From assembly GCF_009862785.1 (NCBI RefSeq), contig NZ_WWHU01000001.1, positions 4,588,001-4,652,000 of the forward strand: 64,000 nucleotides of DNA, given 5' to 3'. Below, piece after piece: positions 43,086-52,282 of the stretch; positions within the stretch are counted from its first letter, which is position 1; the number at the start of each line of letters is the position of its first letter. Source of the DNA: Gordonia sp. SID5947. Lineage in GTDB: Bacteria; Actinomycetota; Actinomycetes; Mycobacteriales; Mycobacteriaceae. Both the position numbers and the translations under genes were made by a program. The notes below the pieces were generated by a model, which did no database searches, was not told the DNA's origin, and saw only the letters and a program-made list of their open reading frames with translations.

Positions 43086-45110
43086 ATGACAACGATCAGT
43101 AGCATTCTGGTTGCCAACCGCGGCGAGATCGCCTGCCGCGTGTTCGCGACGGCACGTGCGATGGGCATGCACACCGTCGCCGTCTTCTCCGACCCCGACG
43201 AGCGGGCGCCGCACGTGCGGGCGGCCGACGTAGCGGTTCGGCTGCCGGGTTCGACCTCGGCAGAGACCTATCTGCAGGGCATGAAGCTCATCGAGGCAGC
43301 AAGATCGGCCGGCGCGGACGCGATCCATCCCGGTTACGGGTTCCTTTCGGAGAATGCCGAATTCGCGCAGGCCGTGATCGACGCGGGCCTGACCTGGATC
43401 GGACCACCGCCCGCCGCGATCAGCGCGATGGGATCGAAGGTCAACGCCAAGAAGCTGATGGCCGACGCCGGCGTCCCGGTGCTCGGCAACATCGATCCGG
43501 CGGCGGTGACCGCAGACGATCTGCCCCTGCTGATCAAGGCCTCCGCGGGCGGTGGCGGTCGCGGCATGCGGATCGTCCGTACGCTCGACGAACTATCTGG
43601 TGCGGTGGAAGCCGCAGCACGAGAAGCGCAATCGGCGTTCGGCGATCCGACGGTGTTCTGCGAGCCCTATGTCGAGCGCGGCCACCACATCGAGGTGCAG
43701 GTGATGGCCGACACCCACGGTGCCGTCTGGGCGGTGGGGGAGCGCGAATGCTCGATCCAGCGCCGCCACCAGAAGATCGTCGAGGAGGCTCCGGCCCCGC
43801 TCGTCGAACGGATCGGCGGAGACCTACGTGACCGATTGTTCGACGCTGCCCGCACCGCGGTGGCCGCGATCGGTTACGCCGGCGCCGGGACGGTCGAGTT
43901 CCTCGCCGACGAGTCGGGACGGTTCTTCTTCCTGGAGACCAACACGCGTCTGCAGGTGGAGCATCCGGTGACCGAGCTGACCACCGGCACCGACCTCGTC
44001 GGCTGGCAACTTCGGGTGGCCGCGGGGGATCGTCTCCCGTCCGAGAGACCGCCCACCAGTGGCCACGCGATCGAGGTGCGACTCTACGCCGAGGACCCGG
44101 CCGCGGACTGGCAACCGCAGTCGGGCACGGTCCACGCGATCGACCTGCCCGGCGACACCACCTTCGGTCCGCTCGACCGCCCCGGCATCCGGGTGGATTC
44201 CGGAATCGAGAGCGGCAGCGAGATATCCACCTTCTATGACCCGATGCTGGCCAAGGTCATCAGCTGGGCGCCAGACCGCCCGCGCGCGGCGGCTATGCTC
44301 GCGCGCACACTGTCCGACGCCCGCATCCACGGTCCGGTCACCAATCGCGGCATGCTTGTCAACACGTTGCGGCACAGAGACTTTCTCTCCGGGGCCACCG
44401 ACACCGGATTCATCGAGACGGTCGGTCTCGAGGAGTTGTCCAGGCCGCTCACCTCGGCGCAGGACGTGCGGATCGCGGCGACCGCGGCAGCGTTGGCCGA
44501 CGCCGCGGCACGTCGTGGCGCCGCGGTGGTTCAGCCGAGTCTGCCCGCGGGGTGGCGCAACCTGGCCTCCGGCCCACAGGTCAAGCGTTATGTCGACGTG
44601 CGCGCCGACGAAGAGATCGAGGTCCGCTACCGCCACGGTCGTACCGGCGTCGAGTTGGTCGACCAATCCGGGGTGTCGGTGGTGGAAGCCTCGCCGACCC
44701 ATGTCGTGGTCGAGGCCGGCGGTGTACGTCGTACCTTGCTCGTGTCCCGCCACGGCGACCGTGTCTTCGTCGACGGCACGGGGGTGTCGGTGGCGTTGCG
44801 CCGCGTGCCCCGCTTCGTCGATCCGTCCGCGGTGGCCAGGCCGGGTTCGTTGCTCGCGCCGATGCCCGGCGCGGTGATACGGACAGCGGTGGCCGAGGGC
44901 GACCGGGTCACTGCGGGGCAGCCGCTGTTGTGGCTGGAGGCGATGAAGATGGAACACACCGTGTCCGCGCCGGTCGACGGCGTGGTGACCACCCTGTCCG
45001 TCGAACCCGGACAACAACTCTCGGTCGGCGACGTGCTCGCGGTGATCAGTGCCGACGACGCAGATGCCGACCATTCGGACAACCCGGAGCAAGAGGAGAC
45101 AAACGGATGA
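43086..45110 (+). CDS. Acyl-CoA carboxylase biotin-carrying (alpha) subunit, AccA2-like
   Basis: ATG 43086 gives 674 residues. The biotin carboxylase part (1-445) has VANRGEIACRVFATAR, HPGYGFLSENAEFA, KASAGGGGRGMRIV, GERECSIQRRHQKI and LEMNTRLQ-type ETNTRLQVEHPVTE. A linker/BT domain follows, and the C-terminal biotinyl domain ends with the acceptor Lys621 in LEAMKMEHT. With the beta subunit it forms a methylcrotonyl- or geranyl-CoA-type carboxylase. ADP-dependent CO2 fixation on biotin occurs in the cytosol. It overlaps the next gene by 4 bp and matches accA2 (Rv0973c). Confidence 0.94.
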   Translation: MTTISSILVANRGEIACRVFATARAMGMHTVAVFSDPDERAPHVRAADVAVRLPGSTSAETYLQGMKLIEAARSAGADAIHPGYGFLSENAEFAQAVIDAGLTWIGPPPAAISAMGSKVNAKKLMADAGVPVLGNIDPAAVTADDLPLLIKASAGGGGRGMRIVRTLDELSGAVEAAAREAQSAFGDPTVFCEPYVERGHHIEVQVMADTHGAVWAVGERECSIQRRHQKIVEEAPAPLVERIGGDLRDRLFDAARTAVAAIGYAGAGTVEFLADESGRFFFLETNTRLQVEHPVTELTTGTDLVGWQLRVAAGDRLPSERPPTSGHAIEVRLYAEDPAADWQPQSGTVHAIDLPGDTTFGPLDRPGIRVDSGIESGSEISTFYDPMLAKVISWAPDRPRAAAMLARTLSDARIHGPVTNRGMLVNTLRHRDFLSGATDTGFIETVGLEELSRPLTSAQDVRIAATAAALADAAARRGAAVVQPSLPAGWRNLASGPQVKRYVDVRADEEIEVRYRHGRTGVELVDQSGVSVVEASPTHVVVEAGGVRRTLLVSRHGDRVFVDGTGVSVALRRVPRFVDPSAVARPGSLLAPMPGAVIRTAVAEGDRVTAGQPLLWLEAMKMEHTVSAPVDGVVTTLSVEPGQQLSVGDVLAVISADDADADHSDNPEQEETNG

Positions 45111-46293
45111 CCGCACACCTGGACGACGCGACCGCAAACCCGTTCGTGGAGAGCCCTGAGCGGGCCGATCTGCGAGCCTCGGTGGCCGCATTCGCCGCGA
45201 AATATGGTCAGCAGTACTTTCGGGAATGCGCTCGCGAGGGACGCAAGACCGACGAGATGTGGAGCGAGGCGGGCAAACTCGGATTCATCGGCGTCAACCT
45301 GCCGGAGGAGTACGGCGGTGGCGGCGCGGGGATGTACGAACTGTCGATCGTCATGGAGGAGATCGCGGCGGCCGGCACGGGCCTGCTGATGCTCGTCGTA
45401 TCGCCGGCGATCTGCGGAAACATCATCGCGCGCTTCGGCACCGACGAACAGAAGCAGCGCTGGATCCCGGGGCTGGCCGACGGCACCATCACCATGGCGT
45501 TCGGCATCACCGAGCCCGATGCCGGATCGAACTCGCATCAGATCACCACCACCGCACGCCGCGACGGTGACGAGTGGCTGCTCAACGGCCGCAAGGTGTT
45601 CATCTCGGGGGTCGATCAAGCCGAGGCCGTCCTCATCGTGGCCCGGACCGAGGACGCCAAGACGGGCAAGCTTAAGCCTGCGCTCTTCATCGTGCCCACC
45701 GACGCACCGGGCTTCGAGTACACGATGATCGACATGGAACTCCAGAACCCCGAGAAGCAGTTCCAGCTGTTCCTCGACGACGTTCGGCTGCCGGCCGATG
45801 CGTTGGTCGGTTCCGAGGATGCGGCCCTGAGCCAGTTGTTCGCCGGGCTCAACCCGGAACGCATCATGGCCTCGGCGTCTGCGGTCGGCATGGGCCGGTT
45901 CGCCCTCGACAAAGCGGTCGCCTACGTGAACGACCGGACGGTCTGGAAGACGCCGATCGGTGCGCATCAGGCGATCGCGCACCCGCTCGCGGAGGGCAAG
46001 GTCCAGATCGAGATGGCCAAGCTGATGATGCAGAAGGCCGCGACCCTGTACGACGCGGGGACGACTGGGGCGCCGCGGAACCGGCCAACATGGCGAAGTA
46101 CGCCGCTGCCGAGGCCTGCGTGAGGCTCGTCGACCACGCCGTGCATGCCATGGGCGGCAACGGGTTGACCAGTGAGTACGGGCTGGCCCCGATGCTCAGC
46201 CTGGCGCGGATCGCGCGGATCGCGCCGGTCAGCAGGGAGATGGTCCTGAACTTCGTCGCGCAGACCAGCCTGGGTCTGCCCAAGTCCTACTGA
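45107..46293 (+). pseudogene. Acyl-CoA dehydrogenase (FadE12-like), frameshifted by one base
   Basis: From ATG 45107 the frame encodes a typical acyl-CoA dehydrogenase (MAFGITEPDAGSNSHQI, FISGVDQAEAVLIVART, NPERIMASASAVGMGRFAL) up to LYDAG, then runs out of frame and stops at 46123. The missing end (ANMAKYAAAEACVRLVDHA, MGGNGLTSEYGL) continues in the next frame to 46293. One extra G in the GGGG at 46057-46060 restores DAGDDWGAAEPANM and a 395-residue enzyme. The catalytic Glu is probably the one in LNPERI. Everything else about the operon is intact, so a sequence error is the simplest reading. Confidence 0.85.
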
Positions 46294-46304
46294 GGAGGTT
46301 GCCC

Positions 46305-47102
46305 ATGACCGAAGTGGTCCACTCGGACCTCGTCGACGAGGTCCTCACTCTCACGTTGGACTCCCCGGCGAACCGCAACGCACTCGGCGAGGCCCTCGTC
46401 GCACAACTGCTCGACGGCCTGCGCGCCGCCGAACGTGATCCCGGGATCCGTGCCGTGATGCTGACTCACACGGGCGGGACATTCTGTGCCGGTGCAGATC
46501 TCAGTGAGGCACTCGCGCGCGGCGCCGACGTCGCGGAGGCGTCGGCGATGGGGACTTCGGCGATGATCGATCTGATGCGGGTCATCCTGGAGATGCCGAA
46601 GCCGGTCATCGCCAAGGTCGACGGCCACGTCCGCGCCGGTGGGTTCGGGTTGCTCGGTGCCGCCGACATCGCGCTTGCCGGCCCTCGATGCACCTTCGCT
46701 CTCACCGAGGCCCGGCTCGGACTGGCGCCGTCGGTGATCTCGTTGGTGTTGCTCCCGAAGATGACCGCACGCTCTTCCGGGCGGTACTTCCTCACCGGCG
46801 AGACGTTCGACCCGTCGACCGCGGTGCGGAACGGGCTCGTCACCGAGGCCTTTGCGTCGGCCGACGACCTCGACGCGGGGGTGGCATCAGTGCTGGCCGG
46901 AATCCGGCGTGCCTCCCCGCAGGGGCTGGCCGCGTCGAAGATGCTGGCCACCGCGGCTGTGCTGTCCGGTTTCCGGGGGCTGGCCGGGCAGCGTGCCGAT
47001 GAGTCGGCTGCTCTGTTCGCGTCGGAGGAGGCGCGCGAAGGGATGACCGCGTTCCTGTCGAAGCGGGCGCCACGCTGGGACCTGTCGGTGTCGGCGGACT
47101 GA
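46305..47102 (+). CDS. Enoyl-CoA hydratase/isomerase family protein (EchA7-like)
   Basis: ATG 46305 has a strong AGGAGG at 46293-46298; the product is 265 residues. Crotonase motifs are GGTFCAGADLSEAL, KVDGHVRAGGFGLLGAADIAL and FALTEARLGLAPSVISL. Only the second of the two catalytic glutamates (in TEARLG) is kept; the first is replaced (AGGFGL), as in methylglutaconyl-CoA hydratase relatives. That fits hydration of the product of the carboxylase encoded upstream. It matches echA7 (Rv0971c) by order and touches the TetR start. Confidence 0.9.
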   Translation: MTEVVHSDLVDEVLTLTLDSPANRNALGEALVAQLLDGLRAAERDPGIRAVMLTHTGGTFCAGADLSEALARGADVAEASAMGTSAMIDLMRVILEMPKPVIAKVDGHVRAGGFGLLGAADIALAGPRCTFALTEARLGLAPSVISLVLLPKMTARSSGRYFLTGETFDPSTAVRNGLVTEAFASADDLDAGVASVLAGIRRASPQGLAASKMLATAAVLSGFRGLAGQRADESAALFASEEAREGMTAFLSKRAPRWDLSVSAD

Positions 47103-47731
47103 TGACCGCCGGTAACCGCCAACCGTCGCCGCGCGAGCCGCGTCAGGAGCGGTCGCGAATAACTCGGGAACGACTGCTGCGAGCAACCATCGAGGCACTC
47201 GCTCTCGACGGCTGGTCGGCGGCAACGGTGGCGGCGGTGGCCGAACGGGCAGGTGTGTCACGGGGTGCGGCGCAGCATCATTTCCCCACACGGGAAGCGC
47301 TCATCACCGCGGCGTTGGAGCAGGTCTTCGAGGACATGACCTCGACGGCGTCGACGGCGATCACCGCGATGCCCGCGGGAGCCGACCGGGTGTCCGCGGC
47401 CGTCGATCGCGCGGTCCGGATCTACACCGGCACCGAATTCAAGGCAGCGCTGCAGGTGTGGGCTGCGGCCGCCTCCGATCTCGCGCTGCGCGAACTGATC
47501 CTGCCGATGGAGGACAGGTTCGCGCATGCGGCACATCAGATGACGGTGGAGGCCCTGGACCCCGACGGCACCAACCCGCAGGCGCGCAGCGTCGCTCAGG
47601 TGACTCTCGACCTCGCCCGCGGCCTCGGACTGGCCGACACGCTCTCCGACGACTCGAAACGCCGTGCGCAGGTGGTCGCGACGTGGACGGACCTCGTGAC
47701 CGCCGCCCTGCGATCGGCCGAACCGGCGTGA
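47102..47731 (+). CDS. TetR/AcrR family regulator of the acyl-CoA operon
   Basis: This 209-residue repressor starts at ATG 47102, sharing a base with the hydratase stop. The HTH is at about residues 20-65: ERLLRATIEALALDGWSAAT, VAAVAERAGVSRGAAQHHFP and TREALITAALE. The C-terminal domain is acidic and helical. Being last in the operon it is probably an autoregulator that senses an acyl-CoA intermediate. I see no matching long palindrome near the operon start, where the 21-bp arrays lie, so its site is open. Confidence 0.88.
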   Translation: MTAGNRQPSPREPRQERSRITRERLLRATIEALALDGWSAATVAAVAERAGVSRGAAQHHFPTREALITAALEQVFEDMTSTASTAITAMPAGADRVSAAVDRAVRIYTGTEFKAALQVWAAAASDLALRELILPMEDRFAHAAHQMTVEALDPDGTNPQARSVAQVTLDLARGLGLADTLSDDSKRRAQVVATWTDLVTAALRSAEPA

Positions 47732-47759
47732 GTTCGGTTGTGCCGCAGCGGGTACCGGA

Positions 47760-48197
47760 TCAGCGAACCGCGATGCGCACCGCGTTCTGATACTGCGTTC
47801 GGGTGTCGGGCGGCATGGTCTCGGGGAACGTCACCACCAGGTCGAGCACCTGGTAAGCGCCGTCTTGTCCCCCCGCGTAACCCGTGGCGCGTCCGGTGGT
47901 CGGAAATTTCATGAACGTCGCCTGGTCGAACTGTGTGGCAGCCGAACAACCGGCGCTCGGGCAGACCTGGGCGGTCACGTCCTTTTCGCCCGTCAGCTCG
48001 AGGTGTTGGTCGCGGACGGCGTCGGCGACCTGCGTGAGCGAGCCGGGATCGATCGGGTTGTCGACGACCGTCTGGGACGACGCCCCCGATTCCGTGGCGG
48101 GCGTCGACGCGGGTTCTCCGCCGCAGGCGGTGACACCGAGAAGACATGCGGCGACGACGATCGTCGATGTCCAGAATCTGCCAACTGTCCTGTTCAT
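47760..48197 (-). CDS. Small lipoprotein of unknown function
   Basis: ATG 48197 gives 145 residues; the much longer frame upstream is a shadow of the divergent membrane gene. The N-terminal hydrophobic stretch VVAACLLGVTAC with GG after the cysteine is a lipobox. The mature part contains PSAGCSAATQFDQATFM and ends VTFPETMPPDTRTQYQNAV. No domain is recognised. It is divergent from the YdcF-like gene and convergent with the TetR gene. Confidence 0.75.
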   Translation of the reverse strand: MNRTVGRFWTSTIVVAACLLGVTACGGEPASTPATESGASSQTVVDNPIDPGSLTQVADAVRDQHLELTGEKDVTAQVCPSAGCSAATQFDQATFMKFPTTGRATGYAGGQDGAYQVLDLVVTFPETMPPDTRTQYQNAVRIAVR

Positions 48198-48323
48198 GCC
48201 GTCACCTCCGTCGCCGGGCTTCTTCTCCTTCCTACCGGGAGCCCGGGCGACGCCGCCGACCGGGTTGGGTCGGCACGGCGATCGGTGCGCCGCAACGAGC
48301 ACGTTCGGACCGCCTCGGCTGCG

Positions 48324-49388
48324 ATGATTGCCGACATGGGTGCCCTGCTCATCGTGCTGGTCCTCTTCGTGCTCGGCGCCGTCGTCAGCGCCTGGCGGGA
48401 GCCGCGACGGTTGTTGCCGGGCATCTTTGCGGCCGGTGTCGTCGTGATCGTGGCGACGGTGGTGGTCGTCGCGGTGGCGGGCGGCCGCGGACGCGAGTTG
48501 TCGGGGGCGATGCTGCTGGCCGTGGTGGCGGTCACCGGTCTGGTCGCGGCAGCCGCCCTGGGGGTGTATCTGCTCCGCACCGGAGCAGAGCTGTTGCGCC
48601 GGGAGGGCCGGCGTCCGGCGATGATGTTGTCGACCGCGCTGGGCGTACTGCTCGTGGTCTACGTCGTCGGCGTCGCGGTGGGGCTGCTGGCCGGCGCGCT
48701 GACACCCGCGGCGGATCATCGGATGCTGTTGTTCCTCGCCGCGATCGGTGTGCCCGCGGCGTATCTGGGCTCTGCGCTGCTGGCGACGGTCGTGTGGTCG
48801 GCGGTCTACGGTGTCCTGGCTCGACGACGGGCCCGGCGTGAACCGGTCGACGCGGTGATCGTGTTGGGAGCCGGGCTGATCGACGGCCGGCGGGTGGGGC
48901 CGCTGCTCGCCGGCAGGCTCGACGCCGCTCTGGAGGTCTTCGATCGGGCGGAGGCGGCCGGCCGACGGCCGATCTTGATCTGTTCGGGCGGCCGGGGTGC
49001 GGACGAGGAGATCTCGGAGGCGGCGGCCATGGCGGAACATCTGCGTGCTCGTGGAGTTCGTGGCGACGCCCTGTTGGCCGAGGCCCGGTCGACCGACACC
49101 GCGGAGAACATCGCGTTCTCGGCGCGAATCCTCGCAGATCGGGGTGTCCATGGGCAGGTCGCGGTGGTCACCAGCGACTATCATGCGCTCCGAGCAGCAA
49201 TGCTGATGCGTGGCAATGAGATCGACGGCTTCGCGACGGGATCCCGCACGGCGTCGTACTTCGGTCCCAACGCCGGGCTCCGCGAGTTCGCGGCCATCAT
49301 GTGGGAACACCGATGGCTCAACCTCGTACTGATCCTGACGGTGTCGGTCCCGTGGCTGGTGGCCGTCTGGAATGTGTCGGTGCGCTGA
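48324..49388 (+). CDS. YdcF/SanA-like DUF218 membrane protein
   Basis: The 354-residue product has four to five predicted membrane helices over residues 1-170 (VLVLFVLGAVVSAW, VVVIVATVVVVAVAGG, LGVLLVVYVVGVAVGLLAG and others), a DUF218 domain at about 175-315 (DAVIVLGAGLIDGRRVGPLLAGRL, ICSGGRGADEEISEAAAMA, TAENIAFSARIL, VVTSDYHALRA) and a C-terminal helix. DUF218 proteins of this layout are linked to envelope metabolism and vancomycin tolerance in other bacteria, but the reaction is unknown. An in-frame ATG at 48336 is an alternative start. Confidence 0.85.
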   Translation: MIADMGALLIVLVLFVLGAVVSAWREPRRLLPGIFAAGVVVIVATVVVVAVAGGRGRELSGAMLLAVVAVTGLVAAAALGVYLLRTGAELLRREGRRPAMMLSTALGVLLVVYVVGVAVGLLAGALTPAADHRMLLFLAAIGVPAAYLGSALLATVVWSAVYGVLARRRARREPVDAVIVLGAGLIDGRRVGPLLAGRLDAALEVFDRAEAAGRRPILICSGGRGADEEISEAAAMAEHLRARGVRGDALLAEARSTDTAENIAFSARILADRGVHGQVAVVTSDYHALRAAMLMRGNEIDGFATGSRTASYFGPNAGLREFAAIMWEHRWLNLVLILTVSVPWLVAVWNVSVR

Positions 49389-49464
49389 CGTCGGACGACC
49401 TCGCGTGGGCCGGCCCGGGCACGGAAAGGGTCGTCGTGCCCGGACCGGGGTCGGTCGCGGCCGG

Positions 49465-50583
49465 TCAGGCGTCGTGGACGATCACACCGCGAATGTTCTT
49501 GCCGTCCCGCAGATCTTGATAGCCCTCGTTGACCTGGTCGAGGGTGTAGGTCTGGGTGATCAGCTCGTCGAGTTTGAGCTGGCCCGCATCGTAGAGCCGC
49601 AGCAGTTTCACGATGTCGTATTGCGGGTTGGCCGATCCGAAGAGGCTGCCCTTGATGGTCTTCTGGTTCAAGGTCAGATCCGTCCCTGACACGTGGACGG
49701 TGAGTTTGGCCGGATCGGCGAGGCCGGTGATGACCACCGTGCCGCCCTTGCCGATCACCGCGGTTGCGTGCGCGACGACCTCCTCGTCGACGGTGCCGAC
49801 CAGGATCAGCGCCTGATCGGCACCCTTGCCCCAGGTCAGCTCGTCGACCTTCGCCGCTGCCTCGGCCGCGTCGGCGAAGGCGTGGGTGGCCCCGAACTTG
49901 ATCGCCGTGTCACGCTTGAGCGCCACCGGATCGACCACGACGACGTGTTTGGCACCCGCCGAGACCGCGCCCTGCACGGCGTTGATGCCGAGACCGCCGA
50001 TGCCGTAGATCACGCAGGTGTCACCGGCACGTACACCGCCCGCGTAGACCGAGGTGCCCCAGCCCGACGGCACGCCGCATCCGACGAGCACCGCTTTGTC
50101 CAGTGGCAACCAGTCGTCGACCTTGACGACCGAGTGCTGCGAGATCGTCGCCCGCTCGGCGAATGTCCCGAGCATGCACATGGCGCCGAAATCATCACCG
50201 CCGGAATGGAAGCGGAACGAACCGTCGGGCATGGACCCCTCGAGGATGGTGGCGCCCATGTCGCACAGGTTCTGCCGGCCGGTCGAGCAGTAGCGGCAGG
50301 TCCCGCAGTTGGGTATGAAGCTGCAGACGACGTGATCGCCGGGCGCGACCTTGGTGACGCCCGGGCCGACCGCCTCGATGATGCCGGAACCCTCGTGGCC
50401 GCCGACGATCGGATAGCGCGGCGGCAGATCGCCGTCGGTCAGGTGGAGGTCGGAGTGGCAGAGCCCCGCAGCGGTGTACTTGATCAGTACCTCGCCGTCT
50501 CTGGGTTCGTCCAGGTCGAGCTCGACGAGTTCGAAAGGCCTGCCGGGACCGGTGAGTACGGCCGCCTTGGTGGTGATGGACAT
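49465..50583 (-). CDS. NDMA-dependent-type alcohol dehydrogenase
   Basis: This 372-residue zinc-dependent MDR alcohol dehydrogenase has catalytic-zinc ligands in LCHSDLHLTDG and GGHEGSG, the structural-zinc cluster CGTCRYCSTGRQNLC and the cofactor site GIGGLGINAVQGA. The class with this pattern in actinobacteria holds its nicotinamide cofactor tightly and in vitro uses the electron acceptor N,N-dimethyl-4-nitrosoaniline; the Mycobacterium relatives are AdhD and AdhE-type. It would oxidise a primary or methyl alcohol. The aldehyde dehydrogenase gene precedes it by 30 bp on the same strand. Confidence 0.9.
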   Translation of the reverse strand: MSITTKAAVLTGPGRPFELVELDLDEPRDGEVLIKYTAAGLCHSDLHLTDGDLPPRYPIVGGHEGSGIIEAVGPGVTKVAPGDHVVCSFIPNCGTCRYCSTGRQNLCDMGATILEGSMPDGSFRFHSGGDDFGAMCMLGTFAERATISQHSVVKVDDWLPLDKAVLVGCGVPSGWGTSVYAGGVRAGDTCVIYGIGGLGINAVQGAVSAGAKHVVVVDPVALKRDTAIKFGATHAFADAAEAAAKVDELTWGKGADQALILVGTVDEEVVAHATAVIGKGGTVVITGLADPAKLTVHVSGTDLTLNQKTIKGSLFGSANPQYDIVKLLRLYDAGQLKLDELITQTYTLDQVNEGYQDLRDGKNIRGVIVHDA

Positions 50584-50613
50584 GTGGTGTGCTCCTCTGT
50601 GGAAGGGGTGTCG

Positions 50614-52110
50614 CTAGAGCGCGACGTTGACGGCCTTGGTCTGCGTGTACAGGTCGATCGCGGAGCTGCCGAGTTCGCGACCCCAGCCCGACTGCTTGTA
50701 CCCGCCGAACGGCATCGCGGTGTCGAAGCCGTTGTACTGGTTGACCCATACCGAGCCGGCCTTGATCTGGCGGGCGGTCTTGTGGGCTTTCGAGAGATCC
50801 TGCGTCCAGATGCCCGCGGCCAGACCGTAGATCGAGTCGTTCGCCGCGGCCGCGACACCGGTGTCGGCGTCGAACGGGAGCGCCGCGACCACGGGACCGA
50901 AGATCTCCTCCGACACGATCGAGAAGTGGGGCTCGACGTCGACGAAGACCGTGGGCTCGATGAAGAATCCCTCGTCACCCCAACGTCGCCCGCCGGTCAG
51001 CGCGCGGGCACCGTCGGCGAGTCCCGCGGACAGGTAGCCCGACACGCGATCGAACTGTTCCTGGCTGATCAGTGGCCCGAGTGCGGTGGCCGGATCGAGG
51101 CCCGGACCGATCTTCGCCTGCGATGCCGCCTCGGCGACCGCGGCGGTGAAGTCGTCGAAGATGGGGCGTTCCACGAAGAGCCGGGTACCCGCGACGCAGC
51201 ATTGCCCGTGGTTGAACATCCATGCGGCAACCGAACCCGCGACGGCCTTCTCGAAATCCGCATCGGCGAAGACGATGTTCGGGCTCTTGCCCCCGAGCTC
51301 GAGCGACACCTTCTTCAGGTTGCCCTTGGCGGCCTCGACGATCTTCTTGCCGACCTCGGTGGAACCGGTGAACGCGATCTTGTCGACGTCGTCGTGGGCG
51401 GCCAGCGCGGCACCCGCCTCCCCGTACCCGGTGACGATGTTGACAACTCCGGGCGGGAATCCCGCTTCCTGGAAGATCTCTCCGAGAAGCAGCGCGGTGA
51501 GCGGGGTCTGCTCGGCGGGCTTGAGGATGACGGTGTTCCCCGCGGCCAGCGCGGGCGCCAGCTTGAACGCGGCCATCAGCAACGGGAAGTTCCAGGGCAC
51601 GATCAGCCCACACACGCCGACGGGTTCGCGCAACGTGTACGCGTGGAACTCGCCGCCGGGGACGAACGGCATCGACACGTCGACGGTGCTGCCGGTGATC
51701 TTGGTGGCGAGTCCGGCGTTGTAGCGGAAGATGTCGGCCGACCACGCCATGTCGACCGCGGTCGCGACGGTGGCCGCCTTGCCGTTGTCGAGGGCCTCGA
51801 GTTGCCCGAACTCCGCTGCCCGCTCGCTGAGCAGGTCGCCGACCTTCCAGATCAGCCGCTCACGTTCGTTGGGCTTCATCCGCGACCACGGGCCGGTCTC
51901 GAACGCGGCCCGTGCCGCCCGGACCGCCCGATCGACGTCGGCCGCGTCCCCGTGCGCGACGGACGTGATCGGACGGCCGGTGGCCGGGTCGATGGTCTCG
52001 AAGGTTCGCCCTGACCCGGCGAACACCCACTCACCACCGATCAGCATCGGTCGGTCGCGGGATATGAAGTCACGTACCCCGTGGAGTAGGTCGGTGGCAA
52101 CGGCGGTCAT
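50614..52110 (-). CDS. Aldehyde dehydrogenase
   Basis: This 498-residue aldehyde dehydrogenase shows VPWNFPLLMAAFKLAPALAAG, IAFTGSTEVGKKIV, the Glu in LELGGKSPNIVF, the catalytic Cys in NHGQCCVAGTRLF and EEIFGPVVA. The start ATG 52110 has AGGAGG 5 nt upstream. It is the first gene of a two-gene operon with the alcohol dehydrogenase, giving alcohol to aldehyde to acid. An AcoR-like activator lies 1.3 kb upstream, on the same strand. Confidence 0.93.
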   Translation of the reverse strand: MTAVATDLLHGVRDFISRDRPMLIGGEWVFAGSGRTFETIDPATGRPITSVAHGDAADVDRAVRAARAAFETGPWSRMKPNERERLIWKVGDLLSERAAEFGQLEALDNGKAATVATAVDMAWSADIFRYNAGLATKITGSTVDVSMPFVPGGEFHAYTLREPVGVCGLIVPWNFPLLMAAFKLAPALAAGNTVILKPAEQTPLTALLLGEIFQEAGFPPGVVNIVTGYGEAGAALAAHDDVDKIAFTGSTEVGKKIVEAAKGNLKKVSLELGGKSPNIVFADADFEKAVAGSVAAWMFNHGQCCVAGTRLFVERPIFDDFTAAVAEAASQAKIGPGLDPATALGPLISQEQFDRVSGYLSAGLADGARALTGGRRWGDEGFFIEPTVFVDVEPHFSIVSEEIFGPVVAALPFDADTGVAAAANDSIYGLAAGIWTQDLSKAHKTARQIKAGSVWVNQYNGFDTAMPFGGYKQSGWGRELGSSAIDLYTQTKAVNVAL

Positions 52111-52123
52111 GAAACCTCCTGGT

Positions 52124-52184
52124 CAGGTGGCGAGATCAGAGTGATCCGGGTCATAGATGTGACCTGACTCATTTCTGCCACCTG
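52124..52184. promoter_or_regulatory. Dyad elements upstream of the aldehyde dehydrogenase operon
   Basis: CAGGTGGC (52124-52131) and GCCACCTG (52177-52184) are perfect 8-bp arms 45 bp apart. Inside them GGTCA-TAGATG-TGACC (52149-52164) is a second dyad. They lie in the 172-bp divergent gap between aldehyde dehydrogenase and the HPP-CBS gene. An activator such as the AcoR-like protein encoded nearby could bind here; this is inference. Confidence 0.4.
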
Positions 52185-52282
52185 TGCGGGTCGACGCCCT
52201 GTCCAGAATCTGAACACCGGCCTGAACAGTGCGAGGAGGTGCCCGTTAGCGTTGTCCCTCGACATTCGCGCAGAGGAGACCG

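Noticed and set aside
47760..49310. A 516-residue minus-strand frame over the YdcF-like gene
   Set aside because: Only its last 145 residues have a signal peptide and lipobox; the rest is Arg/His/Gln-rich antisense of a membrane protein gene.
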